A DNA stretch of 64,000 bases from Glandiceps talaboti (Eukaryota > Hemichordata > Enteropneusta > Spengelidae). The position numbers were made by a program, and so were the translations under genes. The stretch's first letter is position 1. Each line of letters begins with the position of its first letter. The stretch is from NCBI RefSeq assembly GCF_964340395.1, contig NC_135560.1, positions 12,982,598 through 13,046,597 on the forward strand, in the 5' to 3' direction. The notes under the pieces were generated by a model. That model was not told where the DNA came from and ran no database searches. It saw nothing but the letters and a program-made list of their open reading frames with translations. Of this stretch, positions 50,021 through 63,165 are shown piece after piece.

Positions 50021-50965
50021 TGGCAAACAAATCATTCAAATCAATATATGCTTCATATTCATCCAAATAAAGTACTTGTACAATGTATATGTAGACGTAC
50101 ATGTACCTCCTGGTTTCACCATGTGGTGTGAATTTGGAAGAAGTGTTTTACCTAATACCAGTGTTTTGGGCTACCCTGGTAACAGACAAGCCAAACCTAT
50201 TATCATTATTAAACCTGTATAGATTTCTATGCCTAGTACCAGAATTTGGGTGGGAACCACAGTAGATATTTGGGGAACTTGCATACATTTTTTACTTTCT
50301 GAATGCTCTTATTAATGAAAACACTGCCTGTGATGCTAAAAATCTAGACTAGAAAAGGATGACAAGGGCCCAGACTGCTGCAGGTACATGTACACTAAGA
50401 AAAATATAATAGTTTGGTTGAACTGTAGCAATCACTTATGGTGTACGAGGATTCTGGATTAATTATTTTCCAATCAATTAAATATTTTGTTTTGATTATT
50501 AAGTTTCCAAACATAAATACATTTTAATTACCAAATATACATAATTCATATTCAAATTATACATCCCATAAGAATTTAACAAAAAAATTCCATCTGCCAA
50601 ATTGTTTTTATCTGAATCTGTGAGATTTATCCAAATTGTTATTGATATGAAAGTGCAGAAAATATTAAAATGAATGTCAGTTAATCAATCTAATTTTAAG
50701 AAAATTATGACATTGCAAATATTTCTCATAAAGTTTCCAATTATTTACTCATCTGTCCATTAATACAAATAGTGTTAATGTTTACTTACCGGTTTGTTAT
50801 TTGTCAGCTCGACAAGTTTCTTACTCAAAATTGAATTCACACAACACATATACGATATACAATTTATCCTAGCTGGCAATTTGAATACTTATAATTACCA
50901 CCGGATACATATACAGGCATATACGGTGTAAAACCTCCCAAAAAATGTGTGTTTCTGATAACATT

Positions 50966-51042
50966 CAATTTTAGAATAGATGGAGTAGGTAGATTTTTTG
51001 TTTTACTTTTAAATTATTTTTTTTTTCATATGTGAGTGTCTA
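50966..51042 (+). repeat. dispersed repeat, copy 2
   Basis: Partner of 19949-20024, sharing 'caattttagaata', 'gagtaggta' and 'tatgtgagtgtcta' around a poly-T stretch. Confidence 0.7.
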
Positions 51043-52198
51043 GTTCAGGTAGTTACGTTTTCCATTGTTTTCAATATGGTCTCTTGGTTTCTTCTCATCA
51101 GATATACAGCCATTACAGATTAGAAGAACAGTTTTATATTGTCTTTTTCAGTTGATGTCAGTTTCTGCATCCACTATTTCTTGTGAGACTTCACAATTTT
51201 CGCGATTTTCTTTTCTTTAATTGAATACGTCAAAAAATGTTTAGGGACGACGTGAAAAACAAGGTGGAGTCAAGTAACTTTTTTTATCAGCCCTAAACAT
51301 ATTCCTACTAGATTTGCATTAGTCTATCTTGGTACAATATACTATGAATTATGAATTTAATATTTGATGTATGCATTTTAATAATACATGTATTTCAAAT
51401 CCTTGTTTTCCTTTCACCTTCAGAACACCAATCGCTTAATAAAATAAATAAATAATGTACAATATTAAAAATTCTTGACATTGCAAAAATGATGCTACAA
51501 TTACAACTACGCTTGTAATATCTATTTTTCGGTTCATTTTGTTATATTCATGTTTTGTAAGAAAAGTACACGATTGATTTCAAATTTACAATGCTGTATG
51601 TACTCTGGACGACGGAAATTTGACTGGCTTTTGATCGAGCTGTTAAATAAATATGTATTAATAATGTATGCCTGAAGGTTTACACACATGGAAATACAAA
51701 TTATGCCTCAATGTATTTGCCATATCTCTATTATTCATGAGAAGATAGATAATGAATACTGTGTACTCTGGAATGACAAGCCACGACAAATGACGTATAG
51801 ACATTAGGACAATACAGCGTATTGTTAGCAAGAGTATGTACATGTACATGTATAATTCTAAAAATGAGCAATATGTTTACGGAACTGTTTCCATTGTCAG
51901 TGCATTAGTGGGCATTTATTTTTCAAAAATGAATTCCGTGCAGATATATTTGACATGTACATGTAGACATACTCTGTTTACAGTGAACATTGATTTCAAA
52001 AGCATAAAAGCTTTTAGATGTTGAATCCAGCTATCAATCATATCGGAAGCCATTTTCTCTCTAATTTTTTTATTTTAAATGTATGAGCTAGATTGACAGA
52101 TTTGTCATTCTTGGCACTTAGCGTTGGTAACAGTAATATGGAATGCAAACAACTACAAATCTGATAGTTGTATCCCCCAGTCTGACAAATGACCAGAC

Positions 52199-52371
52199 CA
52201 GTGTGCCCTCTAAGCCAATTTGACGCGCACACAATTTCTAGTGACGCACCAAAATTTGGTGTTCCCCTACATCTTTTGTATCTCTTACTATGTGGTGACT
52301 CACAAGAAATGTGCGTTTTTACCATTTTGACCCAAAACAACAAAATTTGGCTATCATTCAAGATCACACTG
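52199..52371 (+). mobile_element. 173-bp hAT-type MITE with 8-bp target duplication
   Basis: The element begins CAGTGTGCCCTCTAAGCC and ends CACACTG. The 8-bp flanks GACCAGAC (52191-52198) and GACCACAC (52372-52379) agree at 7 of 8 positions. A short CAGTG-type terminus with an 8-bp duplication is characteristic of hAT elements. It is non-coding; a decayed relative lies at 9541-9680. Confidence 0.8.
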
Positions 52372-53332
52372 GACCACACTAATCCTGAATTTTCTTACAT
52401 TAGTATCACATTGTACAGTAACCTGGTCTTGTTACATGGTAACACAAGATTCTAGTGAGTCATCTGGATTCAATTCTTACAGCGGATGGAATCATTTTGA
52501 ACGACTACATGTAGGAGACTGCTATAAATAACTTTGAACACAGGCAGGGTGCATATAATGATGAATAACAACTTCCGGGCTTAACTGACACAGCATGGCA
52601 TACCTGTGTACATTAAACAACATCAGCACAAATCTGTATCTATTAACTACAGAAAGTATATTAATATCGCTGCAGTATACCTCTTATCCACATACATAAC
52701 AACCACTCCTACATGTATATGAGTGAAAGCCTTACTTCAAATGAAGATGTATTTGTATGTTGCACATTTTAATACCGCTTAACGACTAACAACAATTGTA
52801 CGTAAAATGGCTTCCTTTCTATCGGAGTTCTGTCGAGTACGGAACTTGATTCTGACATGTCCTTAATCAATCAACTGGTTAGACAACCTGGGTCTCTGGT
52901 GAAAGGAGAAGAATAATCCTCAAAATCATGTCCCAACTTACTCCGTCTGCAAGCAGTAGGACTACATAAAATGAAGACCAAATTACTACCTCAAATATCT
53001 ATCTATATGGAAGTCTTTCTACATCTCTTGGCAAACAAAACATACAACACGTAATTTGTGGTTACATTATAATTCAGCTGTTTCATGTTGACAATTAAAA
53101 CAAAGTGACAGCTGATATAAATAAATATGGCAGGTTGTCAAAAATAAGTCCACTTTACATAAATGTATACTTTTCTAAATATAATATTATCAATTTATGA
53201 ATACTTCAAAAATTACTAACTGATAATTGATATATTATTTTTACTAAAATATATTGCTTTTCAAATTTTATTTCTTTCCAAATTGTGCATGTATTTATCA
53301 TACACTACCCTACTTTGTCAGACTACAGATTC

Positions 53333-53371
53333 AAAGGTCAAAGGTTATATGAATGTAAACCTTTGACCTTT
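53333..53371. promoter_or_regulatory. inverted pair of DR1-like nuclear receptor sites
   Basis: AAAGGTCAAAGGTT (53333-53346) and its exact reverse complement AACCTTTGACCTTT (53358-53371) flank an 11-base loop. Each arm holds AGGTCA-A-AGGTTA or nearly so, the DR1 layout bound by HNF4, RXR and COUP-type receptors. Function is inferred from the motif only. It could also be a hairpin of transposon origin. Confidence 0.5.
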
Positions 53372-55042
53372 CCACTGGAGTGATAAGGCTGGCATGCAAT
53401 GTCATTCAACCTTGAAAGTCTATTACAAGCACCCACACATTATGCATATACATTGCTTAGACGTGTCCGTCCCCTCACATACCCTTGGCCTTGACTTAGC
53501 AACTATATGTACAACTTACAAGGTATATCAAAATCAGAATATGAAAACACATGCGCTGTTACCTTGTTTTGGTGAAATTAAATACTACTGTAAATTATGA
53601 CATATTACTAATATTATGGTAGCTAATTATGTAATAATGTCTCTCATTATATATGCAATGAATTTTTTTATGAGTATCATTTGTATTATTGCACACACAG
53701 ATGATGTTCTGATATGTGTTGCTTATAGTAATGTAACTGTACTTCAGTAGTCAGTAAACCAGTCAGTTGTTGTTTTTTTCCCTATCAGTCAGAAAAATCA
53801 TCGTCAAAAAGACAGCATACATGTAGTTTGTAGCATGGGACCCTGGCTGCACATTAAATTATAGTATGTGCATTAATATGCATGTATGCATCTGCATACA
53901 AATTCAATGTATATGTAAAGATGGCATACATGTATGTATTAACATTTCAGGCTCACTTGGGGACTTGAATTTATGTGTTCCTTAGACGATATCACACTTG
54001 TCTCGATTTAACGAAAATGAGGCAAAAGACATGATCATAATTCTGTGGTTTGTAACCTAATGATTAACGATCGACTGTCCCCATAAGTGCTAATGTGATA
54101 CTATTGCATCTATGTCATCATAATGTATGTACACACTCATTTCATTTCCATTTGTATGGCTTCAATTCGGACAAGCTCAAATAATAACAAGACAAATGTG
54201 TACATGTATATGTGTCTCATGATCATACCCATCTACTGCTATATTCAAACCCATTGGATACATAATTTATCTCTTTCCTATAATATCTGTTGCCATCACT
54301 TCAGTGTCACTTTCTAAGTCTGTTTCTGGGCAATGATTAATTGCTGAAAAATAGTCACTGTATAAAGAAAATATCATCCTATCTCTTTCTGACGAATACA
54401 GAGGAACATTCAGCCTGACTGAATCATTGAATGATTTCTGAATTAACAACGCCGGTTATCTGAAGCCACTGTACTACTGCACTTTATCCCATTATCTGTT
54501 CTCTATTAGTCTTTTTATTGGCCAGGTGAATAGAAATCTCCATCATTACCCTCACATGGTCCATTAGCACTGGTCAGTATTCACATTGGTCACAACTAAG
54601 TGCGACAGTATCACATCAGTGGCACAACTTCGTGGTATACTATACGTTGCACAAAACGATATGAAAATCTGGAGAAAGCAATAATGTATAACAGAGGCCA
54701 ATGACAAAAATAGGTGCTTCTGATTAGCAATTTAATCTTTCCTTATTTTTAAACTTGTCCTTTCTTTACATGTAGCTCAATAAAATAAACTTGAATGTAA
54801 ATTAGTATGTATTATACATTGTACAGACTGTCCAGCTGCTTACATTCCAAAAGTAGAATTAAACGTAGACTAATCACTTGCATGACAAGGGTTGATTAGT
54901 GTTTTTTAAATGTTTTTTGTTTATGTCAGATTTTTCAGATGTAGACATTACTGTATGTTCATTACATTTACACTGCATTTTACATGTAATACCTACATGT
55001 TGATGATCATGAAAAGGTATGGTTTCCAAAGCATTGGTATGC

Positions 55043-55130
55043 CACAGATACAGATACAGATACAGATAGATACAGATACAGATACAGATACAGATACAGA
55101 TACAGATACAGATACAGATACAGAAACAGA
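55043..55130. repeat. (ACAGAT)n hexanucleotide repeat
   Basis: About 14 ACAGAT units with one GATAGATAC break. A false Asp-Thr frame covers it. Confidence 0.96.
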
Positions 55131-56084
55131 CATACATGTATGACTTTCTGTAACTTTCAAACATTGTAAATTTCGCGATGGTATTTAGCAAATAACACAT
55201 GCACTGCATCACATATTTGTCATACATAACAACTTGCAAAGTAAAATTTTTCTGGAATAAACGAACTTATTTTCTAAATTCTAACTTCCAGTTTACCTTG
55301 TAACCTGGAGTGACTGCAGACGTCTGGAATGCAAAATATTACACAGCCCACAGGAACTGAATGTGAACAATCATCTGGATACTTTCACACGTCAATTTAC
55401 AGTCTAAAGTTTATCTTCCTCTGTATATACTTGAATGTGCTGGCTTTTGTACAATAGCTGTCTTGTTCTAGTGTTTCTACACAGTAAGTAGTTTTCTTTA
55501 ATGGTAACTTGATACTCTCATTACCCAGACAGAGAAGTACTCGGTAACTGACCAGATACTTCAGTACTCATGTGACTGTTTACTTCTGTTAATCAACAGT
55601 ACGGTTGCAAGCTAGCACAGGTACAAACTACATCATGTTGCTTGTACTGCACTGATACCTTGCCTTGCTAAACTAATCAGTGTCAACAGTGACTGACATT
55701 TAAATCCGACAATTGGTCAAACTTTCACTTGTACCTAAAGCGCATATAGGATACATTGTATCACTTGTACCCGAGTTTTTTTTTAAAAAGAGCATAATCG
55801 TGTGTTTCAACATTTCAAGTCTTCTCCTGCGCTAGATTCTAGATGTTAATCACAGGATTGGTCGATCCTAACCATCTACGTATAAGCTTCTTGTGAATAG
55901 ACTACTTAGTATTGCAGTCATGCACTGCTTCAACTTCCATGAATAGCACAACCTCATCTCACTACTAGTATACACATGTATCAATAACATAGGTCAAATC
56001 ATGTGGTTGCAACTCTGTCAGATCCAGCCTTTTAAGAAGCTATACAGTTCAGACAACTGTCAAGAAAGAAACCATTCATTTGTT

Positions 56085-56935
56085 AAATGTATTTCTATTA
56101 ATTAAACATTAATAAGGCAGTGGGCATGTCACCTGCTGTCAATGTTGTAATCTGAGTGACCCTGAAGTCACTAGGAAAAGGTCATCTGAATTCTGAAATG
56201 TACAGTCTGAGTTACTCGTACAATTTACAAATTTCAAGTATGACTAACTTAAGTGATGAAGACTAACAGCCATGATCAACAGTTTAAGAAACCATCAATT
56301 TCTCATATTACTTTTTATAGCTATTCTTACAGATCTTTATATTATTATATTAAATGGCTGCGCAAGCATGTTAGCTGCTGTAAACGTCAATACATGTACA
56401 TGTATGACCCCCAGGCTTCAAGACAAGGCCATCTACAGCCTAGAGACTTGACTACTTGACCTGTCAATGACATCATCAAGCCAGTAGCTACGTCTCTGGG
56501 CAAGGTCATTTACAGCGAGATGTACAAAATGTATATGTACATTGTATACACAATAAATCATATACAATGACTTGAATCATGATCAAAAGGCTGTAATCTC
56601 AGTTTTCTAGACTAGTATCACACTGTTCTCTATCTGTTTACGTATTTCTAACTTTTATTTTCATAGAAACATTAATGAGGCCACAGGCAGGTCACCTGTT
56701 TTCACAGATGTTGTTTGTGTAATGCTGAAGTCTTCAAGGAAGGGTCATCCAGTACAAGTCAACAGATTACTATGAATTCTACAAATGTCAAGAAACTTTC
56801 TATTTTTCTTTAGTATTAATTAGACGACAAATCGTGTCATCTACATGTACAGTCACTGTCACTATACACTATTGTTATTTAGATGACCCTGAAGTCTTAA
56901 CTCAAGGTCACACGACAGGGCTTACTGCAGACAGC
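56085..56935. repeat. diverged duplicated passages
   Basis: 'aacattaat-aggc-', 'ggtcacctg-t', 'gtgaccctgaagtc' and 'gtcatc' recur in the same order at 56105-56215 and 56669-56780, with a further 'gatgaccctgaagtctta' at 56880. The unit is about 560 bp and heavily diverged. Confidence 0.6.
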
Positions 56936-57609
56936 ATGACACCAGCTTTTTGCTAAAAATAACATGTGCAAGAATAACATGTGCAAGAAGTGTGGACTTT
57001 TAACTTTGTGTTGAACTACATATCACACATGTAGTCTTCTTAATTTATCATGACCAGATTCTTATAATGCAGTTTATTTTGTTGTACATTGCACAACAAA
57101 TATGCAGCAGAAGAAGATGACAGTTACCTGGGGTGGTTTTTAAGGCCGGCGGTCTCAGAATGGAGGATACATTACACAACTAATTAACAGCTGCATACCT
57201 GAACATAACTACCTGTACTATAAATCAGTTATGCTTGAAAAGATCACATGAAATGAAAGCTAGTTACAATTGGTGTACTATTCAAATTGCTAGTCTGTGT
57301 TTACAAAACATACAAATGTACTATTGATAGTAATTACTACCGAACCTGTACTTCAATGCTACGGGAGTCAATGTGCACAGGATGGTTCTATTAGGCAGCC
57401 ACTGACCAATCAGATTCAGTATCAGTGTATACGTGTACATTGCACTGATTTTGATTAGTTGATTTAGATGATAATCAAATGCACCAATGCATGCATGCAA
57501 CGTGTCTTGCCTAATTTTACAAGAATGATTCTGACAACAGAACATGTACATGTATATATTGAAGTGAAATGATTATACCAAAGCCTATGATATGCTTTAG
57601 CCATTCAGT

Positions 57610-57652
57610 ACTAATGAACAGAACTTTGCTCTGGAAATCGGCGCTATAGAAA

Positions 57653-57698
<46 letters not shown>

Positions 57699-57702
57699 CG
57701 AT
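57610..57702 (+). mobile_element. SINE-like 3' tail ending in (GATT)n
   Basis: 'gctctggaaatcggcgctat' and 'agaaatttgattgatt' resemble the conserved GCGCTATA(T)AA SINE tail, here ending in about 11 GATT units. The upstream body is not recognisable. Confidence 0.55.
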
Positions 57703-60700
57703 CAAAATAGTGCAGGTCATCACTGCAGTAGCCCACAGACTTGAGAGTCTCATTCAACATATTGACTCAACAGTGAAACTGTCAAGCCATATAGCCAAGT
57801 TCTCTACATGTAGCTATCCTTGCTGATGAAAGGGATTTACCTACATGTAGTTGTTATTTATGGGATTGATTTCACCCTGAAAACAGGAATCTATCTACTA
57901 TTCTGGCTGGGTTTTACTGTATACATATTCATGGAGAGCGATATGAAGGTGATGATGTATCATGTATATAGAAATGCTGAGAAAGACTAAAATTATGTAC
58001 ATAAGTGGAATAAAAGCAGAAAAAGATTTTGAATAGATGTAGAAATGAAAAAAATTCCACCGCATTCACTGTTTATACAACTACATGTAGGAGTTTCAAA
58101 TCCCCTTCACTATACATGTTTCTATCACAAAAGAAAAGAAACATTTTCATGCAGTGAATAGAACAAATAATGTACTCTAGAAGTCTTCTTTAGTTAGTGC
58201 CGAGTTTCTAAATGTATATTAATTTATATATAGTACAGTAATCATTCACTTGAAACATCTATTCTATTATTAGCAAAGTAGTTTCAACTACGTACATGTA
58301 GCTGCAAAAGTGCAAGCTTTCCTTTCAAAGAAAGTCCATTTGCTCCAAGTCTGCAACGAACAGCAAGGGTGAATTTCCTCTGCTGCAAAATGAAAGATTC
58401 TACTCATCTATAGAAAGCATTGAATTTTTTACGACAGCTCAATTTATCCATAAATTGCCAAACGTTGTAGGCAAGAATCTGTGGTAAATCAACCGAGACA
58501 GCTGCCTGCACAAATTGAAGCGTTCAGTGTGGCGACATGCCAACATCTGAAACTAACAATTTTGTAAATAATGACCAAATGAATATGAAAATATCTCTGA
58601 TCTAATTGTGTAATACAGGGCACACACATATTACTGTAATAGACTAAAAATCCACTCTCCTATCTTATTATCCTCAATTTTTTTTTCCGGCATCCAGCAA
58701 AGAAACAATTTATTCCACTTGGGAATCTTCAAAGTATGTATCATTTGTGGACAGTTTACAGTGTGTTTGTACCACTTTCATTTTTATAAGAAACAAGTAG
58801 TTCTAATGACTTCATTGAATTCTATACATCCCCAATGTTCATTTCATCTGGCACTCAGCATGGTGTCGACTATTTTGTATTATTAGTAATTCCTTCATCA
58901 GGGAATAACATTCCCATTTTCTCCCTGTACCGTTTTTTTGAGATGAATTTGAGTTGACTGGCAGTTATAGAACTGATTGTAGCAAAGGGGGTTGGCGACT
59001 ATCAAGAAAACAAAACACTTGAGATTGAGAAATAAAGGAGGTAGGGACCAATTTTGACTACAACACCGAGTAAGTTACAATGTCTTCCTCAGCTTCACGT
59101 CTTCAGCATGGTTTGTGAATAAAACAACTCTCATAAAATTTGCAACTGTATAATAATATCTCATTATATAATTCTGATGCTGAGCTTCTTCTGTACAGGT
59201 ACATAGTATATTGATTTTCATAGAAATGCCAGGAAAGAAAAAAGCCGAGCAAACACCATTTAATGTATGAAATAACGAGGATTTTTTATGTCTAAATAAC
59301 ATTTGTGGGATAAGTCATGACAAGCAAACAGTGAAGATGCCTTGTGGGAATCATAATGCATAGCATTCCAATAAACACATCAATCATTCTTAGCGTACAC
59401 CTGCATACAATGTTGTGTATACGACATCAAGAGTACCTGTGTGATGTTCTTATTTGCCTCTCAAGAAACATCATGATTTCTACAACATCAAGGGCAATAG
59501 TACTACTTCCGCCACAAATTACACTACACAGATTAACACTGACAAAGTTAACTCCTTTTTTTTTACAAAGGTATCATCTGACAAATTCTTCTAAGTGTTT
59601 CCATGCTATAAATCACTGGAAAGGTTAAATGACAGCTGGTTTACACTATTATGTTGAGTTGCTGTGTAATCGCTAAACATATAAAATATGTCATAATTTT
59701 TTATCAAATTTAATATCTCTTTCCTTGAAAAATAGTCAACCAATAAGACTGACAGAACCTTGGACAGCTATATTTATACATCACTACTGAAACTGAAACC
59801 TCAAAACTAGCAAATTATGGTGGATAATAACTGCCCACAAGGTCAACAAATCCAGTCCAATTAAGTCCTAGCACATACCACTTGAATATATTATAAAGCA
59901 GAATAATAATATTACTAGCATGATACAAGAACAGCTGAACATTGAAACTAGCACTTCCTGTCATGACTAAAACCATGAGCATCTATATTTGCATCAAACT
60001 CAAGTCTAAATAGAAGTGACAGGCTTGATTATCAATCATAATTTTACATAATTTTATCATCAGAATGTCAATTCTTACCAGCTGACCTTTAAGGTGTGGA
60101 CACAATGGTACAGTATCTCTCAGATCATTATATTACTTCTCAGCTAATGAACAAATTAATAATACACCCAAATATTGTCATTTATTATTTTTAGAAAAAC
60201 AAGTCCTTACTGTTTGTTCAAAACAGAGATGCAAGTCTAAGATTTGTTATTTCATTTCAAGGTAGACTTGACAACCACTGACATTAACATATTTTAATTT
60301 CTAATTTTTCCTATACTTATTTCATACATACATATAGGATTATATGGTTCATATAACTCTGTTCTGCTAAGCATCGACTCTAATTAACATACATTTTCAG
60401 CATGCAAAATTCATCACTAAGAATTATTTTACATAATTCATTTGAAATAAATGCTTCCTGCGATTAAAATTTCAATAAAATTCTTAGTGTCTTAAAATTC
60501 TTATGTGCATCAAGATTACAATTTCCCATAACACAGTATATATATATATTGCAATGCTTTTATTGCCTATAACCGAAGTGAATGCACATGTAGTGCATTC
60601 AAGAAGAGGCAGACGGTACAGCCTAACAATCAATAAGCTGCTGAGATATTCTGTATTGTAACACAGCTCCAGTTAAAATTTAACTTAGGATAACCATTTC

Positions 60701-60779
60701 AGTATTACAGTGCCAACAATTGTACTAGCCGACATTAGTACATCACATACGAAAATAGGAAATATTTTTCAAACAGAAA

Positions 60780-61320
60780 AAAAATCACAATATGGCACTG
60801 TTCAGGCCTCAAAATAATAACCTTTGCTGCGTTGTCATATGTCATCATACTGTCCTTTTATATTTAAATCACTATATTTTACATCATTGTATATGTATTA
60901 GTTTCCACTACATCAAAAACTGTATTTTCACACAAAGGAAATATTGTACTCTTCAGATCTAAATACAAAGAGTTTCTCTACTTTTTCTCTTTTCATAACG
61001 AATTTTGTATACAGTTACATCATCATATTATATATTAGTATGTCAGTGGAATATGGCAACATGTTTTATACACAGGAAATACTGCCCTGTTCAAGCCTCA
61101 AAACGACAAATTCCACTCCTTTTTCCACTATTCATCATACACTTGGTGACTGTTCACATGTTTACATCATTATTATAATTTGTACATGTACTTGTATGTC
61201 ATAGAGGAATATTTAAAAAAAAACAAAAAACAATCTTTTTACAAACAGGAAATACAGTACAAGTCAGGCCTCAAAACAACCAGTTTCACTCTTCTGTCAT
61301 TCTGTTTACAACAGCTGGGA
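60780..61320. repeat. degenerate tandem repeat of about 150-160 bp, 3-4 copies
   Basis: The block 'acaggaaata-tg-cctgttca' then 'gcctcaaaa-gac-a' and 'ttccact' recurs near 60800, 60930, 61070 and 61245, with intervening 'tttacatcat' and 'atgtcatagaggaata' passages. Strongly diverged. Confidence 0.7.
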
Positions 61321-62640
61321 ATCATCAACATCATTATGTTTACTAAGGTTTCATTGTAAACCTTGACATGTGTGTTTGTGAAGTTTATCTTTCAATACCT
61401 ACATCATGATGTAAATTAACTCTCTACCTCTATTAAAAATAACCAGACACAAGAATGAACACAACTCTGATGACAACTCTTACACTTCATAAGAATATCT
61501 CACAATATCTTGGGAATACTGTGACATTTTGGTTGATGATGTAATGGCAGTTGTTCATTATTTTCCCATTACAGCTTCATTATAAATGCAACAGTTTTCA
61601 TAAACATGTCAACTGAAAGTGAAAATGACTTTTTTTCCCACAAATGGAGTAAAATACCCATGAGTACTTCAGAGAGATAATTAGTTGAAAAACACAGCTA
61701 CTTGCCCTTGCAAATATGTTTAGTGTTTGGCATTTACAACATAAATTGCGACCGGCTCTACTTTGATATCATTTTGACTAAAAACTGATTAATTTTTCTT
61801 TAGAAAATGAGAAATTGATATTTCAATTACGATATGCCCAAAAAAAACAAATTACAAGTTGGTTAAGGATGTCACCACTCCCCTCGCTATTAACTTGTTT
61901 GGAGAGATCATTCAGTTAAAATAAGATTATCTCAGCCCTCACATTTTGATGGCATAGTCACAAGATTTTGCTCTGAATACCAGAAACTTGATCATTGATG
62001 GTGTGACTGTCTAATGCCAGTATAGTGACAATTTATCCTTATATAATTGCACAACAATACCCTGGTGAATTATACATGATAATTTCCTAATTTGCTTACT
62101 CATATGCAAATTAATTACCAGGTTCTTACTGTGTGGCCCCACTGAAAACACTGCAGACAGACTGAATTTTTCGTAAACAATTTCAATTTACATGTAATTG
62201 TGACCGAAATCACCTATTTCAAATTGTTATCCGAGGGCAGTAGCTACTGTTTCTACCATTGCATCAGTGTTATAACTGTATACTACAATTATTGCACTCA
62301 AGTTACTGTCAGCGTCACTATAGTACCTCTCAAATCACTAAGGTATTTTAACACGTGTGAATTGGTTTTCAAGGAAATCTTTTACCTGTCACCATCAAAT
62401 GTAACTAAAACGGAAGCGCCGTGGTCGGACAGGAAGTTAACCAGCAGACTGTCACCATGCAATGAGCGAATACGCTTTATATTCAAACGTGAATGCGATG
62501 ATTTGCAGCCTCGCCTCGATATGCATGAGGGATACTTCTTATCACAGACTCAAAATTTCATGTTAAGACAGCATTTATGTTTGACAACTGAACATTCTTG
62601 ACGTAGAGAAGATAAAATTATAGGAAATCGTCCTAAAACG
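61321..62640. other. unassigned, end of intron 1
   Basis: AT-rich to about 62380, then richer in CpG as the promoter region is approached. No exon is supported. A 133-codon plus-strand frame at 62200-62601 shows no recognisable domain. Confidence 0.4.
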
Positions 62641-62868
62641 TATCTTGACTACTGCACTACCTTCGATGCAGTAATTAGCGGCCATACCCCTACTCGCTGA
62701 TGTGTCATCGCCTGGCCCTGATCCATCCATCCATCGTTATCAACTTTGCAGGTCATAAAATAGAAACAGGTTTCAAACTCATAGCTGTGTGACGAAATGT
62801 CCCTCTGTTGGACTGAAACTACTACTAGAAATGGTAGGGTGGATATCCCATTCTGACGAATAACTTAC

Positions 62869-62947
62869 CTGGCTTCGTTGATGCTAAAATTTCATCATTT
62901 TCCGACCTTCCATCGGCAGGATATCTCGGATCTTCGATGTCCGCCAT
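62869..62947 (-). CDS. exon 1, start of the large gene
   Basis: The frame opens at ATG 62947-62945 in a good context (AACATGGCGG). It encodes MADIEDPRYPADG, RSENDEILASTKP and one base, then the strong donor CCAG|GTAAGT (GT at 62868-62867). The exit phase 1 matches the entry of exon 2, giving STKP-DTNSAVMDDRAGD. The peptide is acidic and polar, like the start of exon 2. The frame stays open upstream, and an in-frame ATG at 62992 (context GAGATGG) would add 15 residues, MVVPERGQTVTSTSN. Which start is used depends on the transcription start. The join to exon 2 across 44 kb rests on phase and composition only; exon 1 could in principle belong to a different transcript. Confidence 0.65.
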
Positions 62948-63165
62948 GTTGGATGTTGACGTCACCGTCTGGCCTCGCTCTGGCACAACCATCTCGAAAC
63001 TTTCGGAGTCAGGGAAAGTTGGGAGATAAAAGTTTTCGATTGTAACTTCGAAAATTCGGAAAATTCCCCTGATCGGAACACTTTTTCTCGACCCTCCCAA
63101 GTTAACAATTATAATCGTTGTTGACTGCGAACTTCTCAAAGCAAGGCATGCCTATTGTATGCAAA
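62948..63165 (-). promoter_or_regulatory. promoter / 5' leader region
   Basis: From about 62640 to 63370 CpG dinucleotides are much more frequent than in the rest of the window, as expected near an unmethylated promoter. The minus-strand leader includes a perfect TGACGTCA palindrome (62957-62964), the full cAMP-response element bound by CREB/ATF proteins, only 10 bases before the ATG. No clear TATA box is placed. The exact transcription start cannot be read from the sequence. Confidence 0.5.

Larger units (their letters stand above)
18811..62868 (-). other. intron 1, about 44 kb
   Basis: Bounded by donor CCAG|GTAAGT (62868-62867) and acceptor ACATTTACAG (18812-18811), both phase 1. No second gene is supported on either strand within it. 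The longest non-repeat frame, 147 codons at 35059-35502 on the plus strand, is hydrophobic, resembles nothing I know, and runs into a MITE. The intron is dominated by the repeats listed separately. The stretches 22710-24780, 25720-27110, 29160-30460, 38000-40290, 43060-43780, 46000-48450, 50050-52190, 52380-55040, and 57710-60770 hold nothing I can name beyond scattered ACATGTA motifs and short tandem duplications (for example a 23-bp one at 35870-35915). Confidence 0.55.

Noticed and set aside
52038-52379. 113-codon minus-strand frame
   Set aside because: Overlaps the 173-bp hAT-type MITE over most of its length.
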